NCBI RefSeq assembly: GCF_052118625.1
Contig: NZ_JBQKGW010000003.1
Span: forward strand, 124,001-188,000
DNA from: Porcincola sp945869225
GTDB lineage: Bacteria; Bacillota; Clostridia; Lachnospirales; Lachnospiraceae
Length of the DNA: 64,000 bases
Direction of reading: 5' to 3'
Shown here in pieces: positions 1 through 8,629 of the stretch. The notes under the pieces were generated by a model. The model was not told where the DNA came from. It searched no databases and saw only the letters and a list, made by a program, of their open reading frames with translations. The position numbers and the translations under genes are program-made. Positions within the stretch are counted from its first letter, which is position 1; every line of letters starts with the position of its first letter.

Positions 1-96
1 CCGGGCGGATCGATCCGGGACGATGCTGTCATCGAGTGCTGTGACAAGTATGGCATGACGATGGTCTTCACAGGGATCCGCCTGTTCCATCACTGA
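1..96 (+). CDS. purH: PurH, C-terminal end (partial)
   Basis: The first 31 codons are the end of an open frame that enters from the left edge and stops at TGA. The residues include PGGSIRDD near the edge and the ending MVFTGIRLFHH, which closely matches the C-terminus of the bifunctional IMP cyclohydrolase/AICAR transformylase, whose usual end is a VFTGxRHFRH-like tail. The enzyme makes the last two steps of IMP synthesis in the cytoplasm. Only the tail is visible, so domain completeness cannot be judged. A strong terminator follows at once, so this is the last gene of its transcript, presumably a purine operon lying to the left. Confidence 0.85.
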   Translation, partial: PGGSIRDDAVIECCDKYGMTMVFTGIRLFHH

Positions 97-134
97 CAGC
101 GGCGCAGCCATCGGAAACCGATCATCAGCAAATC

Positions 135-198
135 AAAGGCGGGCAGCCCTTCTGCGGAAATCCAATCCATCCGCAGCGGGCAGCCCGCCTTTTTCTTT
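135..198 (+). terminator. Rho-independent terminator after purH
   Basis: An AAAGGCGGGC arm pairs with GCCCGCCTTT, with further pairing CTGCGG/CCGCAG inside, and a T-rich run follows. It closes the purH transcript. Confidence 0.85.
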
Positions 199-306
199 TT
201 CATATATCCGGGGAGTTCATTCCCTGTGCCTGCAGTGCCAGAGTCTCCTCAGCTGCTTTTTCAGCTGTGAGATCAACAGACCTTATGCTCCGCTCCCTGC
301 AGCACC

Positions 307-338
307 ATAAAAGCCTGCCGCTCCGTCGGAGATCAGGC
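307..338 (-). terminator. Terminator downstream of prs
   Basis: Read on the minus strand, GCCTG pairs with CAGGC and CTCCG with CGGAG around a one-base loop, followed by TTTTAT. It lies about 40 bases beyond the stop of the PRPP synthetase gene and probably ends the dnaD-loader-prs transcript. The rest of the 97-378 gap shows nothing else. Confidence 0.6.
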
Positions 339-378
339 GATGCCAGGTATGTCCCCTTCAGTCAGGAGCACATGAAGG

Positions 379-1581
379 TTAGACCTTGGTTTCTGCGTCA
401 GAAGCTCGCACGACGCCCTTCTTCGCGAGGAACTTGTTGATCCGGTCCACCGGGTTCAGCAGCTCGCTGAGGGAACCGTCGTGGTTCAGGGTATCGATGA
501 TCAGCGCGATGAACTTGGACAGGTCGCAGCTCTGGTACCATTCCCGTTCCAGGAGACCTGGTTTCTGATATGTCAGGTTTGTCGTCAGGATAGCATTGAA
601 CAGCCCCTTCCTGTAGGCCTTATCAAACTTCTCAAGCCCGTCCGTGAACAGTCCGAAGGTTGCACAGATGAAGATCCGTTCTGCCTTGCGCTTCTTCAGC
701 TGCTTCGCAATCTCAATGACCCCATCGCCGGAGGAGATCATGTCATCGATGATGACGACATCCTTGCCGGCCACATCCGCGCCGAGGAATTCGTGCGCAA
801 CGATCGGGTGCTGCCCGTTTACGATGGTGGTATAATCCCTTCTCTTGTAAAACATGCCCATATCGACGCCAAGCACGTTAGCCATATAGATGGCGCGTGA
901 AGCGCCTCCCTCATCCGGGCTGACAATCAGCAGTCTGTCCGGAGAAACGTCAAATGTCGGGCATGCGCGATACAGTCCCTTGATGAACTGGTAGATCGGA
1001 CGGAAGTTCTCGAAGCCGGAGAGCGGGATTGCGTTCTGGATTCTCGGCTCGTGTGCATCGAAGGTGATGATATTCTCGACGCCCATCTGGACCAGATCCT
1101 TCAGTGCCTGCGCACAGTCCAGCGACTCGCGTCCGTTTCTGCCGGTCTGGCGGCTCTCATACAGGTACGGCATGATGATGTTGATCCGTCTGGCCTTGCC
1201 GCCGATGGCGGAAATCATCCGTTCCAGATCCAGAAAATGATCGTCCGGAGACATATGGTTCGTTTTGCCGCGCATCTTGTAGGTGAGACTGTAATTGCAG
1301 ACGTCGATCAGAATATACAGATCTTCACCGCGGATGGAGTCGTAGATGATCCCCTTGCCTTCCCCGCTTCCGAATCTTGGGTTCTCCGTGCGGATCAGGT
1401 AGTTGTCCCGGGCATATCCTTCAAGCTGCGGGAGGGCCTTGTGCCGGTGATCCCGCTCGGACCTCCATTCTACAATGTAATCGTTCACCTTGCTGCCGAG
1501 CTCTCTGCTCGACTGCAGAGCAATGATCCCGAGGTCGCCGACCGGAAGAGATTCACGATTTCGCTTTGCGGCTGTAGTCAT
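379..1581 (-). CDS. prs: Ribose-phosphate pyrophosphokinase (PRPP synthetase)
   Basis: Makes 5-phosphoribosyl-1-pyrophosphate from ribose-5-phosphate and ATP, feeding purine, pyrimidine, NAD, His and Trp synthesis. The 400-residue product contains the PRPP-binding loop VVIIDDMISSGD at about residues 275-286, an upstream KRRDY segment resembling the family's flexible catalytic loop, and FDAHEPRIQ near 174-182 matching the D-x-H-x-x-Q region. At 400 residues it is longer than the classical ~315-residue enzyme, as in a clostridial long form. The frame is open a further 49 codons upstream, but I chose the inner ATG (1579-1581) because AGGAG lies seven bases before it and the upstream residues look random. 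It follows the replication genes on the same strand. Confidence 0.92.
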   Translation of the reverse strand: MTTAAKRNRESLPVGDLGIIALQSSRELGSKVNDYIVEWRSERDHRHKALPQLEGYARDNYLIRTENPRFGSGEGKGIIYDSIRGEDLYILIDVCNYSLTYKMRGKTNHMSPDDHFLDLERMISAIGGKARRINIIMPYLYESRQTGRNGRESLDCAQALKDLVQMGVENIITFDAHEPRIQNAIPLSGFENFRPIYQFIKGLYRACPTFDVSPDRLLIVSPDEGGASRAIYMANVLGVDMGMFYKRRDYTTIVNGQHPIVAHEFLGADVAGKDVVIIDDMISSGDGVIEIAKQLKKRKAERIFICATFGLFTDGLEKFDKAYRKGLFNAILTTNLTYQKPGLLEREWYQSCDLSKFIALIIDTLNHDGSLSELLNPVDRINKFLAKKGVVRASDAETKV

Positions 1582-1759
1582 AGTATTCTCCTGTATATGT
1601 ATTTCAAAAGCGCCGGCACGCTGCTGCACACATCTGCAGTACGAGACCGTCCGGGCATCCCCCTGGGGCAGCCATCCGGACAGTTCGCCGGGCAGTTCAT
1701 CATGGTGCAGTTCCCATGCCGCGTACATTTTACCATGAAGGGGGAAATGGTCAAGTGTG

Positions 1760-2809
1760 TCACAGGTTGTCTGCCATCCGTTTCTGAATCCGGATATCTC
1801 TTCCGAAGAGGTTCAGCAGCTGGAAATTCTCCAGAATCCGCGACATGATGCGCGGCGAATAGATATCCGACAGCTCCTGAGGGGAGAGGTTCGTCGATAT
1901 GATGATGCCTTTCCCGGCGCTGAGCCTTCCGTTCAGCATTCCGAAGAATTCACTCTTGGTGAAATCGTTCGGCAGTTCGGTTCCGAGGTCGTCGATGATC
2001 AGAAGATCACTTGTCAGGAGGTACTCCGGATCAAAGGAGGAGACGGATTCAGCCGCTCCCTGTCGGTCAGCGGCGCCGGAGCGGAATCGGAGATCGGCCA
2101 GACGGTCAAAGAGCTCCTTCGCCGAGTAGTACATCACGGAGTGGGCGCTGTTTATCAGCTCCCTGGCGATGCAGTGGGAGAGAAAGGTTTTTCCCCTTCC
2201 GGACTCGCCGTACAGAAGCAGGTAGGGGCGCTGCTGCGAATCGTACCGCATGGCAAAATCCTGGCACACGCTCAGGACATGCTCCATCAACTGGCGGGAG
2301 GACATGCCCGCTGCCGGGCTGATCAGGTCATCCGGATACCAGTCCAGGGAAAATGTATCAAAGTTTTCCTTTTGAAGGACATCCGCCAGACCGGACTGCG
2401 TATAGAAAAGATTCACAACTGCCTGGCGGAAGCAGTGGCACTGCTTCTGCCCGACAAAGCCGGTGTCGTGGCAGTCCCTGCACTGCCAGACCGGATCCAG
2501 ATAGTCTTCCGGAAAACCGTGCGTACGAAGAAGCGTCCGCTTGCGCGCCTCCGGCGTCATCGCCGGCGGGGAGGAAGCAGAGCCTGCCTGAATCGGCGAT
2601 CCGGCATCCGCGGTTTCCTGCGGGGCCATCCCGAAGAGTCCACGCAGCCGCCTGACGGCAGCATCCGCGACGCCCGCATCGATCGATGCAAGCTCCGGGA
2701 TTGCCGCATAAGCCCTGCGGCGGCGCTCCTCCATGACACGGTGGTCTTCAATCTGTCTTCTGTCATACAGACGCATGACAGCATCGTACTGTGATCTGGT
2801 GAGACTCAT
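1760..2809 (-). CDS. DnaI/DnaC-like helicase loader ATPase
   Basis: Predicted AAA+ ATPase that loads the replicative helicase at origins or restarting forks. The 349-residue protein has an N-terminal helical region, a four-ligand zinc-type cluster CRDC...CHC at about 110-126, Walker A GESGRGKT at 201-208, and Walker B LLIIDDLGTE near 269-278. This arrangement is that of DnaC/DnaI-type loaders, and the preceding dnaD gene supports a replication-initiation role. The start lies eight bases after the dnaD stop, with AGGAG inside the end of dnaD, so the two genes are probably translationally coupled. A transposon IstB protein has a similar ATPase core, but no transposase is nearby and the zinc cluster favours the loader. 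Confidence 0.85.
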   Translation of the reverse strand: MSLTRSQYDAVMRLYDRRQIEDHRVMEERRRRAYAAIPELASIDAGVADAAVRRLRGLFGMAPQETADAGSPIQAGSASSPPAMTPEARKRTLLRTHGFPEDYLDPVWQCRDCHDTGFVGQKQCHCFRQAVVNLFYTQSGLADVLQKENFDTFSLDWYPDDLISPAAGMSSRQLMEHVLSVCQDFAMRYDSQQRPYLLLYGESGRGKTFLSHCIARELINSAHSVMYYSAKELFDRLADLRFRSGAADRQGAAESVSSFDPEYLLTSDLLIIDDLGTELPNDFTKSEFFGMLNGRLSAGKGIIISTNLSPQELSDIYSPRIMSRILENFQLLNLFGRDIRIQKRMADNL

Positions 2810-2816
2810 ACTATTC

Positions 2817-4181
2817 TCAAGACTCCTGTTTCTGATTCTTCATGATCTGCAGCCCGATTGCGTTCCAGTCCAGGTCCTCGTGGCTGTAGCTGCTGAAATG
2901 CCCGCCCGCCTGAAGCCGGCTTTTGGACTGTCCTGTCCGCTTCTGCCCGCTTTTTGGCTTTTCCGCACTCTTCTGATCGGATTTGGAAGCCTCATGGTCG
3001 GCATCCAGCCTGGCAACATCCTGCAGTGAGCGGACGGAAGCATTGTGCCAGCGCGTCAGGATGCTGTCTGTATAGCTCAGGCTGGGAGAGGAGGCCTGGA
3101 GCACCGTCCTCCGGCAGGCTTCCTTGATGAGGTCGAGTGAAAATGCGTATTCCGACAGCCATTTGTCCATCAGGGCCGTCTCTGCGGGGGCCGGCTTCCG
3201 GGTCAGCCCAAGCTCGCGCAGGATCACGGTGTAGTCCCCGCCGAAGCTCCGCGACTCATCCTTTGCCTGCTGGACGGTTGTGATGTTCTTCGCAACCCAG
3301 TTCTGCGCAACGGTCTCCATGTACCGCACGCTTATGTGCCCCTTGCCGATGCAGTATTCAAGCAGATACTCGACCAGGTCGACGGACATGTTCAGATCGT
3401 TTACAAAATATTCGAGCATGCTGATCTCCGAGGAGGAGAGATTCCGCTGGAAATAGATCTCGGCAACGTAGTAAAGTCTTCCGAGCTCGGTACGCCTGAG
3501 CTGGCGGTTCTGCTTCTGCTGATGGGCTTCCTCTGCGGGGGACGTGCCGGAGGCTTTTGCGGCGGTCTGTTCATCAGAACCGGAAGCTGTCATAGCAGCG
3601 GGATCCGGTCCGAAGGCGCCGGATACAGGATTTTTCTGCCGCAGATCAGAAGGTGGGAGGTCAGCTTCTGCCTGGCCTAGGGGCGCGGGCTGCGGCAGCC
3701 CGGCTTCTGCCTGGCTCCGGGGCGCGGCCTGCGGCAGCCCGGCTTCTGCCTGACTCCGGGCCTCAGACTGTGGCAGCCCGGCTTCTGCCTGGCTCCGGGC
3801 CTCAGACTGCGGCAGCCCGGTCTCGGAAGGCACAGAAGCAGCGGTGACACGGACGGATGCACCTTTTGTCTGAAAAGCTGCGCCTGCCGGGGCGCAGCTG
3901 CATGACCGCAGAACAATCTGAGAGATCTGACCGGAGGCATCCTGCACCAGATCCACCAGCCCCTGTGATTTCCAATAGTTCAGCGCCCGCCGGACATCTC
4001 CCTCGGTCTGCTCGAAGAAATCTGCGATACCGGGGATCGAGACATCCCGGCCCGGGCAGGCGCAGCGGACAAGATACAGATATATTTTGACAAATTCACC
4101 ATTGGCGTCTGCCATATAGTGGTCGATGAACGAATTATCAATCAGCGTGACGCCATTATCGGACGGACTGGTTACGATCAT
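2817..4181 (-). CDS. DnaD-domain replication initiation protein
   Basis: The N-terminal ~90 residues form a winged-helix-like segment (SFIDHYMADANGEFVKIYLYL) as in DnaD, and the C-terminal half (about 225-340) holds a DnaB_2/DnaD domain with the YYVAEIYFQRNLS start and a later KNITTVQQA helix. DnaD helps recruit and load the replicative helicase at low-GC Gram-positive origins. Between the domains is a long low-complexity segment with a 13-residue tandem repeat (SQAEAGLPQ core), making the product 454 residues against roughly 230-350 for typical relatives. It is the first gene of a run with the helicase loader. The ribosome site GGGAG lies 11 bases before the ATG, a slightly long spacing. Confidence 0.85.
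   Translation of the reverse strand: MIVTSPSDNGVTLIDNSFIDHYMADANGEFVKIYLYLVRCACPGRDVSIPGIADFFEQTEGDVRRALNYWKSQGLVDLVQDASGQISQIVLRSCSCAPAGAAFQTKGASVRVTAASVPSETGLPQSEARSQAEAGLPQSEARSQAEAGLPQAAPRSQAEAGLPQPAPLGQAEADLPPSDLRQKNPVSGAFGPDPAAMTASGSDEQTAAKASGTSPAEEAHQQKQNRQLRRTELGRLYYVAEIYFQRNLSSSEISMLEYFVNDLNMSVDLVEYLLEYCIGKGHISVRYMETVAQNWVAKNITTVQQAKDESRSFGGDYTVILRELGLTRKPAPAETALMDKWLSEYAFSLDLIKEACRRTVLQASSPSLSYTDSILTRWHNASVRSLQDVARLDADHEASKSDQKSAEKPKSGQKRTGQSKSRLQAGGHFSSYSHEDLDWNAIGLQIMKNQKQES
3664..3819 (-). repeat. 39-bp tandem repeat inside dnaD
   Basis: Four head-to-tail copies start at 3664, 3703, 3742 and 3781, each opening with GCTTCTGCCTG on the plus strand. The copies are exact multiples of three, so they add 13-residue units (core SQAEAGLPQ) without breaking the frame. 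The next unit upstream (3820) is already degenerate. Such an array can change copy number by slippage. Confidence 0.85.
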
Positions 4182-4383
4182 GGATCATGAGCTCCCTTCA
4201 GAATCTGATTCTGGTTTTGTCTGTGACGAACAGTATAACACAGGAACCGGGCAGACGACCGCCGGGAAGGCGGCGACTTATCCCCACCTTATCCGCAGAG
4301 AAATCCACATCGGTGACGGCGGCGGTGACACGGCAGCCTTGACCATTTCCCTGAAATTGAGAAATCCTCACCTGTGACGGCAG

Positions 4384-4419
4384 CGGAGAAAAGAACACCC
4401 CTGCGGAGACGCAGGGGTG
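4384..4419 (-). terminator. Terminator downstream of murC
   Basis: A perfect ten-base stem CACCCCTGCG/CGCAGGGGTG closes a GAGA tetraloop at 4396-4419. On the minus strand it is followed by TTCTTTTCT. It separates murC from the dnaD gene. The remaining 4182-4383 sequence holds only the presumed dnaD promoter, for which I see a TATACT-like -10 on the minus strand near 4232 but no convincing -35. Confidence 0.85.
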
Positions 4420-4450
4420 AGCATGGATCATACAGTGTGGGGCGGTATCC

Positions 4451-5833
4451 TTACTGTCCGCCGGTCAGCAGTTCTTCTCCAACCTTCACGATGTCACCGG
4501 CGCCCATCGTGATGACCAGATCTCCAGGCTGAACGCTTTCAGCAAGAAAGTCTTCAATCTGGTGGAAGGACGGGAAATAGTAGGCGTCCGTTCCGAGGTT
4601 TGCGATGTTCTGCCGGAGCGTGTCGGAGCTGATGCCCAGATTGTCTTTCTCACGGGCGGCAAAGATATCTGCCAGCACAACCGTATCTGCCATCGACAGC
4701 GCGTCGGCAAAGTCGTTCATAAGCGCTTTTGTCCGGGTATAGGTATGAGGCTGGAAGACGCACCAGATCTTCCGGTGCGGATAGTTTTCCGCTGCCTTCA
4801 GAGTTGCCCGGATTTCTGTCGGATGATGCGCGTAGTCATCAATGATGGTCGCACCCTTCCACTCGCCCTTGATCTGGAAGCGGCGGTCTGCTCCGCCGAA
4901 GGAAAGAAGGCCCGCCCGGACATCCTCCATGGAGATGCCGAGCAGATCAGAGACGGCGATGGCGGCCGTGGCGTTCTGGATATTGTGTTCCCCCGGGATT
5001 TCGAGACAGAAATGGCCGAGCATTTTTCCGTGATGGTTTACGTCGAAGGAACCGATTCCCCGCTCATCGTAGGTAATGTTCACCGGATAGTAGTCGGAAC
5101 CTTCCGTACCGTAGGTCACCACGTCGGCGCTGATGCCCGCTGTGATCTCCGCAAGATTCGGGATTGCGCCGCTGATGACAAGCGTTCCGCCCTTCTTGAT
5201 ATTGCAGGCGAAACGGTGGAAAGAATGGCGGATGTCATCCAGATCCTTGAAAAAGTCCAGGTGGTCCGCGTCGATGTTCAGAATCAGTCCGATTCTCGGG
5301 TAGAGGCTCAGGAAACTGTTCGTGTACTCACAGGCTTCCGTGATGAAGTTCTCGGAATCCCCGACCCGGATATTCCCGCCAATCTCCTTCAGAATTCCTC
5401 CCACGGAAATGGTCGGGTCCATGGCAGCCTGCAGCTGAATGCAGGAAAGCATGGAGGTCGTGGTTGTCTTGCCGTGTGTTCCGGATATGGCGATGGAATT
5501 GTCGTAGTTCGCCATAATCTGACCGAGCAGCTGCGCCCGGGTGAGCATCGGCTTGCGGAGGCGTACAGCCTCTGAGAATTCGGGATTGTCCGGATGGATG
5601 GCAGCCGTGTAGACGATGACGTCGGCCTCCGGGCGGATATTCTCTGCCTTCTGGGGATAGTCAATCCGGATTCCCCTGGCCTCAAGTGCCTCCGTCATCC
5701 TGGACTTCTTCGCATCCGAACCGGTGACTGTGAACCCTTCCTTGACAAGGACGGACGCCAGTCCGCTCATGGAAATCCCGCCGATTCCGATAAAATGGAC
5801 ATGGCAGGGATGAATGAAATCTATCTGATACAC
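4451..5833 (-). CDS. murC: UDP-N-acetylmuramate--L-alanine ligase (MurC)
   Basis: Adds L-alanine to UDP-MurNAc, the first amino acid of the peptidoglycan stem peptide, in the cytoplasm with ATP. The 460-residue length is typical. The N-terminal HFIGIGGISMSG nucleotide-binding motif is at about 13-24, the ATP-binding P-loop SGTHGKTTTT at 117-126, and the DDYAHHPTEI motif typical of Mur ligases lies in the C-terminal domain. The start is taken as GTG (5831-5833) because AAGGAG lies eleven bases upstream and MurC proteins normally begin close to this motif. A longer open frame reaches 6007, but its extra residues are hydrophobic and overlap the promoter of the divergent gene. Confidence 0.93.
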   Translation of the reverse strand: MYQIDFIHPCHVHFIGIGGISMSGLASVLVKEGFTVTGSDAKKSRMTEALEARGIRIDYPQKAENIRPEADVIVYTAAIHPDNPEFSEAVRLRKPMLTRAQLLGQIMANYDNSIAISGTHGKTTTTSMLSCIQLQAAMDPTISVGGILKEIGGNIRVGDSENFITEACEYTNSFLSLYPRIGLILNIDADHLDFFKDLDDIRHSFHRFACNIKKGGTLVISGAIPNLAEITAGISADVVTYGTEGSDYYPVNITYDERGIGSFDVNHHGKMLGHFCLEIPGEHNIQNATAAIAVSDLLGISMEDVRAGLLSFGGADRRFQIKGEWKGATIIDDYAHHPTEIRATLKAAENYPHRKIWCVFQPHTYTRTKALMNDFADALSMADTVVLADIFAAREKDNLGISSDTLRQNIANLGTDAYYFPSFHQIEDFLAESVQPGDLVITMGAGDIVKVGEELLTGGQ

Positions 5834-5988
5834 GATTGTGAAACTCCTTCCTTGCGTTTGAGTGATGCATCCACAGTATACGCTATTGTCCGGGGTTTGA
5901 AAATAGGAGAACATCATTGTTGAAAAGAGACAAAATATATGAATCAGAGTAAAAGAAATAGTAATTTTCGCCACAAAGGATAACAAAG

Positions 5989-5997
5989 TGATATAAT
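5989..5997 (+). promoter_or_regulatory. Extended -10 promoter for the sensor-GGDEF gene
   Basis: TGATATAAT is a perfect -10 hexamer with the TGN extension. No convincing -35 element is seen at 16-18 bases upstream, as expected for extended -10 promoters. The distance to the chosen ATG is about 65 bases. Confidence 0.55.
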
Positions 5998-6063
5998 TTA
6001 TTACCACAATTGCAGCGGAACATGGCGGCGGAGAACAAAGCCGGAGCAGGGAGGAAGATCAGC

Positions 6064-8406
6064 ATGCAGCGAAAGAGGGTTGGCCTTCTGATCAACCAGG
6101 TTGTTTCTGACTATATCGCAGAGCTTCTGCACGGAGCGCTGAGAGCAGCGGAAGACAGCCGGTCTGACATTTATATATTTTCAAGTGCGCTCATGGTGAA
6201 TGACCCGGAAGATGAGTCTGAAGCCAATGCCATCCGGTACAACCGCAATGTCTTGTATTCCTATAGTACGCGGATGGGGCTGGATGCGGTTGTCGTCGCT
6301 TATGATGGAATCAAGCAGTGTAATAAGCCAGAGAATTTCGAACGCCTGCTGGGTGAAATCGAGCAAAAACCGTGCATTATTCTGGAGACCAAACTGCCGG
6401 GATTCCGCTGTCTGAGGACGGACCAGGCCGGGACGATTCGCAGCATGATGGAGCATTTGATTCTGCATCATGGGTACAAGCGGATCGGGTGTATCCGTGG
6501 ACCGGTCGGATCTCCGGATGCGGATCTGCGTTTCCAGATTTACAAAGGGATGATGGAGAAGTATGGCCTGCCCAGCGGGAATGACTATGTAGAGACGGGA
6601 ACCTTTATGCCGGATTCGGGCGAGCTGGTCCGGAATCTGGTGCGACGGCATCCGGATCTGCAGGCGGTTGTTTGTAGCAATGATTTTGTTGCGATCAGTG
6701 CCTGTGATGTTCTGCGCAGGATGGGATATAAGCCGGGAGTGGACATCGCCGTGACTGGTGTCGACAATATCGAGAAGAGCATGCGGGTCAGCCGTCCGAT
6801 TACGACAGTGGAGACGGGAATCTATTCCCTCGGCTATGAGGGTGTGCATGAGGCGATCCGGCTGCTCGAGGGCCTGCCGCAGCAGACATTCTATGTCCCG
6901 AGCAGGCTTGTGGTCCGCCAGTCCTGCGGCTGCAGGGCCGGAATGTCTGATTTTGATGAAGCCATCCGTCGATTGTTCCCGATGACAGAGGAAAGCCTTC
7001 CGAAGATTGCGAGAGCCATCTGTGACTTTTCGCACAAGCGGGCACCTTCTGAAAAGAAAGAAACAGCGATTTTTGAAGATGTGGAGGCCGTCCTTTTTGC
7101 AGAATGGAAGCTGGCGGAGGGAGAAAACCTGGATGAAGAGGTTTTCAGGCATATTGAGAGCATTTCCAGAAAGCTGAACCGGCTCCACATGTCTGCCAAC
7201 TTGTTTCTTTCCGTGTATGGGTGTGCTGCGGAGATCCTTGGCGAGGGTATAGGAGATGTGGAGCGGAAACTGGCATACCAGCAGGGACGTTATCGCGCTG
7301 TCACTTATTTCATGCGGTTTAATGAGCGGAACAGCAGAGAGGAGGTTGTTGATGTCGGGAAAAGCGCGTTGGAGGCACCGTCGCTTGCCGACGCAATCGC
7401 GCACAATATCGATGTTGACAAGGCCATGCTGGGGCAGATTGCAGAGATACTTGTCAGAATGAACCTATCGAATGCCTGCATTCTTCTGTTTCCGGATCCC
7501 CTTCCGGTTTATCGAAAGAACGGAGCATTCCAGACGGGGGAGAAGGCGGCGATTGTCCTGAAGCTTGTGGATGGGAAACACGAGTTTCCGGCTGATCCGC
7601 AGCATCTTCAGTACAGGCAGCTGGACGGTTTGCTCGAAGAGCTATACCCTGAGGAGGCTCCTGCGGCAGCACGGATGGTGTTTGTGCTTCAGAGTGAGGG
7701 AGAGCAGTTCGGCCTCCTGCTCTGTGATGTCGGCGGCAACAATTATGTCGAGGCATATCTGGCGAGTCACCAGATTGGAAGTGCTTTAAAGGTGGTGCAG
7801 CTGCAGAGACAGCACTATGAGCTGGAGAAACAGCTGCAAAGTGCCATCAATACCATATCAGAGAAGAATCGAATTCTGGAGCGGATCACGAACTACGATT
7901 CTCTGACAATGGTCTATAACCGCCGCGGCCTGCTCGAGAGCATGAAGAAGGCGATGTCTCGGAATCAGGGGTGTGAGGGGATCCTGCTTTTCATGGATAT
8001 CAACAACCTGAAGCAGATCAATGACCGCTACGGGCATAATGCCGGGGATTATGCCATCAGCAGCTTTGCCAGGATTCTGAGGTCTGTTCTGCGTGGAGAG
8101 GATATCATCGGCCGCTACGGCGGAGATGAGTTCATGGCGCTTCTCATCAATGACAGGACAATCTCGGAGAGCAGTGAAAGGGGGGCGGAGCAGTCCATAC
8201 GGCACAGAATCCGGAAAGCGTTTGACGCGTTCAATGATGTAAGCGGGAAACCATTCTATGTGGAGGCGTCGATCGGTACCTATTTCTTCAGCATTACGGA
8301 ACAGGTTGATTTTGATCATTTGTTCAGCATGGCGGACAGACTTTTGTATCTGGACAAGCAGTATAAGAGAACAGATGTTGCGAAGGAGCCGTATGCAGAC
8401 GTTTGA
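6064..8406 (+). CDS. Diguanylate cyclase with LacI-type ligand-binding sensor domain
   Basis: The 780-residue product begins with MQRKRVGLLINQVVSDY, a periplasmic-binding-protein/LacI-type sugar-sensor fold (to about residue 290, including TGVDNIEKS and TTVETGIYSLG segments). A helical middle region of about 290-590 and a coiled linker (EKQLQSAINTISEKNR) follow, and a C-terminal GGDEF domain with GGDEF at 686-690. An RGED inhibitory I-site lies five residues upstream of GGDEF, so product feedback is likely. No DNA-binding helix-turn-helix precedes the sensor and no signal peptide is present, so it should be a soluble cytoplasmic enzyme making c-di-GMP in response to a small ligand, perhaps a sugar. 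The ATG at 6064 is preferred over upstream starts because GGGAGG lies nine bases before it. Confidence 0.85.
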   Translation: MQRKRVGLLINQVVSDYIAELLHGALRAAEDSRSDIYIFSSALMVNDPEDESEANAIRYNRNVLYSYSTRMGLDAVVVAYDGIKQCNKPENFERLLGEIEQKPCIILETKLPGFRCLRTDQAGTIRSMMEHLILHHGYKRIGCIRGPVGSPDADLRFQIYKGMMEKYGLPSGNDYVETGTFMPDSGELVRNLVRRHPDLQAVVCSNDFVAISACDVLRRMGYKPGVDIAVTGVDNIEKSMRVSRPITTVETGIYSLGYEGVHEAIRLLEGLPQQTFYVPSRLVVRQSCGCRAGMSDFDEAIRRLFPMTEESLPKIARAICDFSHKRAPSEKKETAIFEDVEAVLFAEWKLAEGENLDEEVFRHIESISRKLNRLHMSANLFLSVYGCAAEILGEGIGDVERKLAYQQGRYRAVTYFMRFNERNSREEVVDVGKSALEAPSLADAIAHNIDVDKAMLGQIAEILVRMNLSNACILLFPDPLPVYRKNGAFQTGEKAAIVLKLVDGKHEFPADPQHLQYRQLDGLLEELYPEEAPAAARMVFVLQSEGEQFGLLLCDVGGNNYVEAYLASHQIGSALKVVQLQRQHYELEKQLQSAINTISEKNRILERITNYDSLTMVYNRRGLLESMKKAMSRNQGCEGILLFMDINNLKQINDRYGHNAGDYAISSFARILRSVLRGEDIIGRYGGDEFMALLINDRTISESSERGAEQSIRHRIRKAFDAFNDVSGKPFYVEASIGTYFFSITEQVDFDHLFSMADRLLYLDKQYKRTDVAKEPYADV

Positions 8407-8541
8407 AGACATCTGACCGAGGAAATGAAGAGAGGGAACACTGATTTTATATGCATTTACAATGCAATTGTGTGCAAGCGTGTGTTTATCATGAAATAAC
8501 TGAACAATAAGAACAAAAAAAATGCGATATAATTTCTGAAT

Positions 8542-8583
8542 TTGTGAAAAATGTTCACATGGTTAAGCCGGTTGTGGTATAAT
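8542..8583 (+). promoter_or_regulatory. glgC promoter with inverted repeat
   Basis: TTCACA (8554-8559), an 18-base spacer and TATAAT (8578-8583) with a TGG extension make a good housekeeping promoter. The -35 is the right arm of a perfect inverted repeat TGTGAA-N5-TTCACA (8543-8559), a likely operator. A second isolated TATAAT lies at 8528-8533. The gap 8407-8629 otherwise holds nothing visible. Confidence 0.6.
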
Positions 8584-8629
8584 ATTGTCATCTCACAAAT
8601 AAATGACAGGGGGTAGGGGTGATAGCGTG

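Noticed and set aside
3664..3819. Regular repeats resembling a CRISPR array
   Set aside because: They are contiguous in-frame 39-bp units within dnaD without unique spacers. No Cas gene is present.
8542..8560. Exact Rex operator at glgC
   Set aside because: The spacer is five bases and the outer arms are not fully symmetric, so I report only a generic inverted repeat.
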